Source of the DNA: Anarhynchus alexandrinus | Taxonomy: Eukaryota; Chordata; Aves; Charadriiformes; Charadriidae | Reading direction: 5' to 3' | Assembly: GCA_008711295.1 (NCBI GenBank) | Contig: VUYV01000125.1 | Location: 2,657,871-2,721,870, forward strand | Length of the DNA: 64,000 nt | Part shown: piece after piece, positions 57,528-64,000 of the stretch | Layout of the letters: every line of letters begins with the position of its first letter | Numbering within the stretch: the stretch's first letter is position 1 | Position numbers and translations under genes: made by a program | The notes under the pieces: generated by a model | What the model was told of the DNA's origin: nothing | Seen by the model: the letters and a program-made list of their open reading frames with translations, nothing else | Database searches by the model: none

Positions 57528-60500
57528 CTGCGTATTTATTTAACAAGAGGAAGAAAAGGAACAAGATTATAAGGCAAGAATGAGGCAGTCTATCCAAATC
57601 AGTAAATTTGCTCCCCTAAGGACTCAATGATGAATGGCTTGACAAGATACCAACCAAATCTATTAACATCTTCAGGATTTCATGAGGATTGTCTAGCTCT
57701 TCGACCTTCCTGCAGTCCACATCTGATGAGAGCAGGCCGGACAGTTTTTGTCCCAGACTGTTCTTGTTGCCTTGTAACTTGATGCGTCCTAAGGAAAACA
57801 AAAGCACGTGAACTGTGGAACTCGGGAAGAGGAAAAAACTACTTTGGGATAAAATGGGCACATGTAAAACTGGATTCTGACTGATCTCCTCTAAAAGGGC
57901 CATGCAAGCAACAGCTTCTGCTGTACATAATGCAGCAGATGACGTGCATGCAGCACCAGCCTTAGCATCACTTAAAGGCCAAATAGACCTTTCATCATAT
58001 ATAAGGGCAAACTGAAAATAAAAGTCTTTTCACTGTATGGAAAATACACTCTAACATTCTAGTTAAACAATAATTTGTGGTAATTTGTTTTTAAACAGTA
58101 TGTAGCCTGAAAAAAAGGTTTTTGACAGAAGTTGTTGAAAAGCTTCTAAGATTTCTAAAAAGATTAACATGCATTAAAATGTTAATGTATGTATCAGGAT
58201 GTAGAGCTGGGAAACAATGACATTGGTATAGGGGAAACAGCAACCCAAGGTGTATGCTGTTTTAGTATTGCATCTGAGGCTGCTCAAGGAATCTAGAAGA
58301 CCCACCAAATTTCTACGGCTGGCACCTCCAGGTCAATGGCTAACACAAATGTATCTTGAGCGCCGTTCCCAAATTCTGCTATGGTTTTGACCATGACATA
58401 AGCAGTTAAATACTTCTTCTTATCCTTTTCCTTAAAGAAGGCAAGGATAATAAGAACTCTTCCTCTTTTAGAGTGCTTTGTAACTCACAGATGACCATGT
58501 GAAGTATAAGAAGAGCAATAAATACTGATGTAGACACACATACATAATAAAAAACTGTATTGTAATTAGTATTTCAGTGAAAACTCAGTATATATTTTTT
58601 GCATTTCTCCTCCTTTCCTAACTCTTTTAATGATCACTAGATCATTAGAAAAAACTCCAGCACATTAAATTTCGGATAGCACCTAAATTGGCCAGACTAA
58701 ACTTGCCATATGTAAGCTTTTTTGTGCTGTTTTCATAATAAACATCTTTAATATCCAGTATGTTATTGTCATCCTAGAGATAACAGCTTATTTATTTAAG
58801 CATGTTTCTACTCAGATAACACAGTTCATGACTGTGTTATAAAAAAGGGCTGCATTAAAAGCCTAGACTGGTAGCTCCAATGTCCTACAGTAGTATTTAT
58901 ATATTCCACATATACACAGATACCCTACCCTACACATGCAAAACTTCTGGTAGAAATTCTTCAACTACATGACACGCTATTTAATGTATTTACAGTTTTG
59001 ACATAACTTTGTTCCTTTTTTTTTTTGACTTTTCAGAAGCCTCTGTTAGCAATTAAACCACAACCATACATTGAATACAACAAGGTCTGCCTGTGCCCCT
59101 TGTCAGCTAACTTATTTTCTATTCAGCCATTACAGATACATAGCATGCCCAGTTACCATCGTCTTTCAGGCGTCTCCAGTTTATAAATTTCGTTTCCTTC
59201 TTAATCTTTATCACTTCTGCAAGCCTCAGGGCTTGGTCTTTCCTCTGCATTAGCTGCTGCTCAAATGCAATTCTGAAGGCATCTGCCATTACATAAGCTT
59301 CATCTTTACTCTTCTTCAGATTTTCAATCTGGTTTTAATTCAGAGAAAATTTAAAGTATATTAAGCAACTTGGAAGCAATAGCAGGTTTAAAATGTATTA
59401 TTAAGAGACAGACTGAAGCCATTAACACAGACAACTTTTAAATAAATATAATCAAGGAGATAGTAGAAACCAAAGTACCTGCCTTCTTGCCATGTTAAGA
59501 AATGCATTTTGAAACGTGTATTGAAGAAGTCCTTACCCTTCCTCTTCTACACATGCACACAGCACCACCCATCTGCACAGACAAGCTGCCAGCAGTGCCT
59601 GTTTATCTCTGCACATGCAGAAGAGCTTGAGGAGGGCATTAATGTCCCGTGCCAGTTGGGGCAGGAGCAAAAGAATGGTATCTATGTCAGGGATGGTAAC
59701 TTCAGTACAAAAGGGATATGACAGTACTTATTTTCAAAACCAGCTGGAACTTCTGCAGTGGGACCACAAGGATGGTTACCACATTTGTAGAGTGAAATAT
59801 AAATGAGAAGAAAAATTCTTCTACCTAAAACTTTAGACTAATTTCACTAAATTAAAGACCTTAAGAGTGTGAAAAGCACGTCATCAATTTAAATGTAAAG
59901 TAAATATAGATTAAATACTAGAGAGAGTAAATATAGAGTTTTCAGGAAGATCAGCTTTCTGGGTTAGCGGTCTTGTGAGCGCTGATGTCAATGCAAGGGA
60001 GAGGTGGAACGCGCTGCCAGGAAGGAAAGGAAAGGGGAGTCATCCCCACCAGTGGTAGTCCACACTCACACTGTGTACACATTTACAGACTGTATATGTA
60101 CTTTTAGATTAAAAAATATGTGTGGAAGAAAAAAGAATGAGAAAGAGAATTTTTTTACTAGTAAATCTGATTGATACCATAATTACAGTTTTATATGAGC
60201 AAAAGTTAGGGCATTACAAGCATTACAAACATTCCATTATTTGTGTGAAGCCTTTTTGTTTTAAGACACATTAGTTTGTGTAAGCTGCAGTGGAGTGTTT
60301 CTGGCTGTATTTGGTTTTGAGCACAAGCACCCCTCTGCTCGTCCATATCTAAGCCAAGCAGCGTTACCTCTTGCTTGAGATGAAGAAGTTGCTTTCGAGT
60401 TACAGCTGCCATTTTAGCACAGGGACATGGCTGCCCCCCAGAAGTGTTGCAGGTGCAGGCTCCAAGAACTGCCAGCTTAAAATCAAAAACAAACCACCCG

Positions 60501-62135
60501 TTAAATATCTATCTGCAAACACAATGGAATCCAAGAGATGCCGGATGACTAGCAAAGAAATACATCATGAAACTACAAAGGTAGAGTAGGGGTCAGGGGA
60601 AGCAAACTACAAGAGATTTCAGCATGACTTCTTTTGACTCACAACCACAGGCGTGAAATGTATTTTTCTGCAAGATAACCTAAAGGCAAAAATTGTCAGC
60701 CTGTGTATGCTACTTCCTGCAGACCTCATTAGAATTTTTTTTCACTCAAAGTAAAGCAGTAGGCATAGGAGTTAAGATAGTAAGAAATAAAAAATAAGCA
60801 TGCTGGCTTGTGAAAAATATCCTGATGCCCCTTCTGCCTATTCTCTCTTTGCAAGATAGGAATCATGACGCATGACAAATTAGAAAACTGATTTACAGGC
60901 ACGCAAGGGCATATTGTCATTAGCTAAAAATGAGTCCAAAGAAACACTTAAATAACCATTAAGCAAAATTCATCTATGTATTTTGAATATAAACATATCT
61001 TTGAACCAGCCATTTTGAAAAACATGGAAGTCATACTTACTTCAAGGCCTGTAAAATCTGTAATGTCACTTTTATTCAAGGACATGTTTTCCTGAACAAC
61101 CTTCTGTTGTTTCACATCCAGCATTGCAAGAAATTCCAAGCACTGCTGATTCAGGACTATGAAATAAAACAAGGAAGGTGATTAAAAAGCCTGCTGCTCC
61201 CATTTCTTAATTTCTGGGTTTAACAAAACCCACATTAAACGGTTCTGAATTATAAGCGTCAGTCTGGGAACGTGATGAGACTACGTAGATCTAGAAACTC
61301 AGATCCCCGTTGTCCTTCCTTCTGTGTTTTCCTAGAGGTAATGACCCACTTGCAGACATACCATGTCATATATTACTCTGCCTTAGTACTAAGGGCTTAT
61401 CTCTTTGTATACTTACAACCAAGGCTTTTTTAAAATAGCACAATATTGGGAAAAATAATGATGTATGTCCGCTATTTTAAAGCTTTTTGGAAACTAAAAA
61501 TAAGGGAAAGGTGCTTGAGCCATCTGACCCAGCCAGATGCCTGCACAACCTGCAGTTTGGAAACCTCCACGACAAAGTTGACACACTGAATACCTCAAAG
61601 TTTGTGCTATGGGAATCTTTAAGTGGGTACGTTAAAAATTAACGCCTCTGACACAGATTGTCATTGTAGCAGGAGCACTCGGTGGCTGCCCTGGCTGCTG
61701 TTGCCGCCTTCCAGGACATGACCGGGAATGTGGACGGGTTGTTTCCCTCCACGCCCAGGGTGTCACCACGCCGCTGAGATAACATAGGTATACTTCTTTC
61801 ACACCTGATCTACTCTTTAAGCTAGACATACCTGACTTTTCCTGTCATTTAATGGGGGTTTTTTTTCAGTTCAAGTGACAATGTGAGACGAAAAACAAAC
61901 ACAACTTGTCTGTTCAAAGAGGGTTTCTGCATATCCGCTAGTATCAGCTGCCAGTAACAAGAGAATTATCCCGAGAGTGCTTCCTTCATAGCTAAGTCCT
62001 GAATTACTCCTGAGAAAAAATATGTGAAGAGGAATAGCTGTTGGTGGCTTACTTGCATTTTCAGCTTTAAGAGTTTTAACTTCTTCTGTTCTCAGTTTCA
62101 ATGCTTCCTTAAGAGCTGCATTTTCACAATATATC
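57192..62135 (-). CDS. CCDC125: CCDC125, C-terminal exons (5' part outside window)
   Basis: Six minus-strand exons join in frame: 62053-62135, 61041-61156, 60368-60475, 59157-59328, 57655-57788 and 57192-57527. They give about 315 residues of coiled-coil domain-containing protein 125. Diagnostic pieces are [38 protein letters not shown], a cysteine-rich [38 protein letters not shown], and [20 protein letters not shown]. Heptad-like charged segments predict coiled coils. The human protein, about 511 residues, is linked to lymphocyte motility. Identification is from recalled family sequence. Upstream exons lie beyond 64000. Confidence 0.9.
57528..57654 (-). other. CCDC125: CCDC125 last intron (127 bp)
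   Basis: Short intron. The donor GTTGGT is weak but is the only one keeping frame (DLV-NDKEE). Confidence 0.7.
57655..57788 (-). CDS. CCDC125: CCDC125 coding exon
   Basis: It encodes [19 protein letters not shown] and [12 protein letters not shown]. The frame fits both neighbours. Confidence 0.85.
57789..59156 (-). other. CCDC125: CCDC125 intron
   Basis: 1.4-kb AT-rich intron. An imperfect inverted CTTATCCTTTTCCTTAAAGA/AAGGATAATAAG patch lies at about 58415-58460. Nothing else was seen. Confidence 0.7.
59157..59328 (-). CDS. CCDC125: CCDC125 coding exon
   Basis: It encodes [20 protein letters not shown] through [11 protein letters not shown], the most diagnostic CCDC125 segment. Confidence 0.92.
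59329..60367 (-). other. CCDC125: CCDC125 intron
   Basis: 1-kb intron. Nothing firmly recognised. Confidence 0.7.
60368..60475 (-). CDS. CCDC125: CCDC125 coding exon (cysteine-rich)
   Basis: It encodes [20 protein letters not shown] and [16 protein letters not shown]. Exactly 36 codons, phase 0 at both ends. The internal ATG (60410-60412) is not the start. Confidence 0.88.
60476..61040 (-). other. CCDC125: CCDC125 intron
   Basis: AT-rich intron. Nothing was recognised. Confidence 0.75.
61041..61156 (-). CDS. CCDC125: CCDC125 coding exon
   Basis: It encodes [18 protein letters not shown] through TDFTGLE, with a perfect GTAAGT donor. Confidence 0.9.
61157..62052 (-). other. CCDC125: CCDC125 intron
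   Basis: It contains a GC-rich block at about 61660-61780 that differs from its flanks. I could not identify it. Confidence 0.6.
62053..62135 (-). CDS. CCDC125: CCDC125 coding exon
   Basis: It encodes [20 protein letters not shown] and TLKAENA. It enters with one base and leaves with one base of split codons, both matching the neighbours. Confidence 0.88.
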
Positions 62136-63851
62136 CTGCAGAAGTTAGAAAAAGTGTTTAAAAAAAAATATTTTAAAACGGGCTCTTAATGAAAAAAAAT
62201 TAGCCTGTTAAAACATTGTATCTTATATTTCTGCAATATCTAATATCTAATATTATCTAGAAATACCTAATATTTCCTAAAATTAGGATTACTGACAAGA
62301 TTGAAGAAAAACATCAAAACTGAAAAGAGTTGAGTATTCGGTTTGACAAGATATTATCCATGCAGCGTTATACAAGCAGTTTCCTCACGTGTAAATTTTT
62401 TTTAATGGAAAATACTGTCAAATTTTTCAATAACAATGTCTGTACCAATGATACATAGAATGCCGTTAGATCCAAATCTGCTAGCCAGGGGCCAATAAGC
62501 AACCTAAAACTACTCCTAACTCTCCGAAGAAAGTTCTGTGCGTAGGCTTGGTCGGACTGGCGCAGAACCAAGGCTGAGGACGCAGGCGACACCAGGCTGG
62601 CTTCTTCGGAGCCACTCCTTGTTATCCAGGCTGCAGGTGGCTCTGCAGCGAGCAAAACCAACAATCTCTGCACTCAGAGAGAGGTTTCGCTGCAACCCAG
62701 ATAGCACGCGCTGTTCAAATAGGCTCGCCTTGTTCGTGACACCACACCCTCACCCAACCAATTTAAAGGCGTCCAACTATCTTCAAGTGAATGTTAGGAA
62801 AAATAAAATCTAAAAAAAAAAAAATCATTCATACGTAAGTGGAAGGTGCCAGCAACTTCAGAGTTTAACAAGAGGTGAGTTTTAAGTACCACGTTACCAT
62901 TAGAAACTCAAAAAAAAAATTGTAATTATGAACCTCTGGAACACTTGCTAGACATCTCTTACTTCCTTGAAAGAATAAAATTGTTATTGGACATGTGACA
63001 ACACGGCTCTGGTCTTAATTTTAGAATGTAAACTTCCTGTAGTCATAATACTGTTCTCAAGAACAGCTGTACTTTCAAGTGTTGCGACCTGAGAACACAC
63101 AAAACATTTATAATGCATTTTTCCTTGAAGTATTTAAGTATTTCCTTCTTGAATAGAAAAGTGGCAATCTAAAGTCCTAAATGTTAAAGTAATGCAGTTT
63201 ATCTGGTGCATCTCTTCAGCTGTCAGTAAATGCAGCATACTGTAAATTCACGTTTTTGTTTAAATAGTAACCTGAATTATTTCACTTGAATAAATGGGGA
63301 AATACACACTCTTCTCATCCTGCTGTCTCAGATATCAGTAAACCTTTTTGCAAAGCGGACTGAGCTCCTGGCTTGCAGTTTTCTGAAGCCGTGTCTCCAG
63401 CTTTCAACAGTTAACAGTATTTTTGTTGCTCCAAACTACCTGGCTACACTTCCAATCTCCAAAGTCAGGAAAGCCAAAGGGTTTTTCAAGAGGTATCCCT
63501 TGACAAGTATAACTAACTTAACAGGTAAACAGGACACAATATCTTAACAAAACTCTTCTTACAAAAGTTTGTAAACTTCTGGGTTATTTTTTGATTCTAA
63601 GTTTGAAAATTTTAAATAAAAATCTCCTCTGAAATAATTGTAACTCTGATGGGTAGACTTCAAGAGATATAATTTCTACATTTAAATAAGTGAGCCTGCT
63701 GGTCACATTTTTCAAGGGCTGTTACTGCATTATTAGTTTAGTGCCTCTGGCATCTTCTGCTTGCCTAACCACACCTGCTCTCTGTCCAGAGTAACTCTTA
63801 TTTAAACAAAGAACCAGTTGATCAGCCTCTCTGAAAAGCATTCCATTTTAC
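62136..63851 (-). other. CCDC125: CCDC125 intron
   Basis: 1.7-kb intron. A GC-richer block at about 62490-62750 has overlapping ORFs on both strands without a recognised family. Confidence 0.55.
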
Positions 63852-63869
63852 CTGTACGTATGCTCATAC
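63852..63869 (-). CDS. CCDC125: possible CCDC125 microexon (18 nt)
   Basis: Eighteen bases between TTGTAG and GTAAAA read Y-E-H-T-Y-R in a frame that joins exactly to [10 protein letters not shown] of the next exon. It is plausible but unproven. Confidence 0.4.
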
Positions 63870-64000
63870 CTACAATGCAAGAAAATAAAGCAATGATTAA
63901 CCAGCAAATGATATTTGTGCATGCATGCACATACCATTATTTTCTACACCTCATTTACATTTAAAGTAAATAAGGAAAGTCTGGCTCCAGCTGGACAACA
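63870..64000. other. CCDC125: window end, within CCDC125 intron
   Basis: No feature was seen. The remaining CCDC125 5' exons should lie further right. Confidence 0.5.

Noticed and set aside
60206..60412. 68-codon ORF starting MAAVTRKQ as a separate small gene
   Set aside because: The ATG is internal to a CCDC125 exon and the frame after 60368 is intron.
61660..61780. GC-rich block that might be a processed pseudogene fragment
   Set aside because: No protein family could be named in any frame and no poly(A) tail is present.
62368..62813. Overlapping 91- to 101-codon ORFs in a GC-richer block
   Set aside because: No recognised family or splice signals; probably an old repeat or chance in a CCDC125 intron.

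Overview
This is vertebrate nuclear DNA, almost certainly from a bird. It has short exons in long AT-rich introns, CpG-island promoters, CR1 LINE fragments with the usual CR1 3' end, solo LTRs of avian endogenous-retrovirus type and no Alu- or L1-like repeats. The gene set matches human 5q14.1 (ANKRD34B, FAM151B, ZFYVE16). That region is Z-linked in birds, so a Z chromosome origin is likely (inference). There is no operon, CRISPR array or prokaryotic gene. I found no undescribed biological system. The unusual material is in gene spacing, splice sites, LTR placement and two assembly scars.

Layout from left to right. Bases 1-839 (+) hold the C-terminal half of ANKRD34B. Bases 840-11878 are intergenic or 3'UTR sequence between the convergent ANKRD34B and FAM151B genes, with one reverse-oriented CR1 copy. 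FAM151B (-) has six coding exons between 11879 and 21773. Its phases close exactly to a 271-residue protein, and its start lies in a CpG island. ZFYVE16/endofin (-) has 17 coding exons between 23674 and 46802. They close in frame to 1525 residues, followed by an intron of about 10 kb in the 5'UTR that reaches a CpG-island promoter near 56.7-57.0 kb. CCDC125 (-) contributes its last six coding exons (57192-62135) and possibly an 18-nt microexon at 63852. Its upstream exons lie beyond the window.

CCDC125, ZFYVE16 and FAM151B run head to tail on the minus strand. The CCDC125 poly(A) signal lies about 270 bp from the CRE sites of the ZFYVE16 promoter. The last ZFYVE16 poly(A) signals lie about 270-310 bp from the FAM151B start codon. 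CCDC125 is not next to ZFYVE16 in human, so that junction marks a rearrangement between bird and mammal.

Mobile DNA includes four recognisable CR1 copies, one much older CR1-like copy, two solo LTRs with perfect 5-bp target-site duplications (42554-43126 plus; 53455-54195 minus) and a third LTR-like block with unresolved ends (about 50369-51005). A 101-bp near-identical duplication separated by one N at 51981 looks like an assembly join. A second single N lies beside the CRE in the ZFYVE16 promoter. The three minus-strand genes have unrelated roles: endosomal FYVE scaffold, menorin-family protein and coiled-coil protein.
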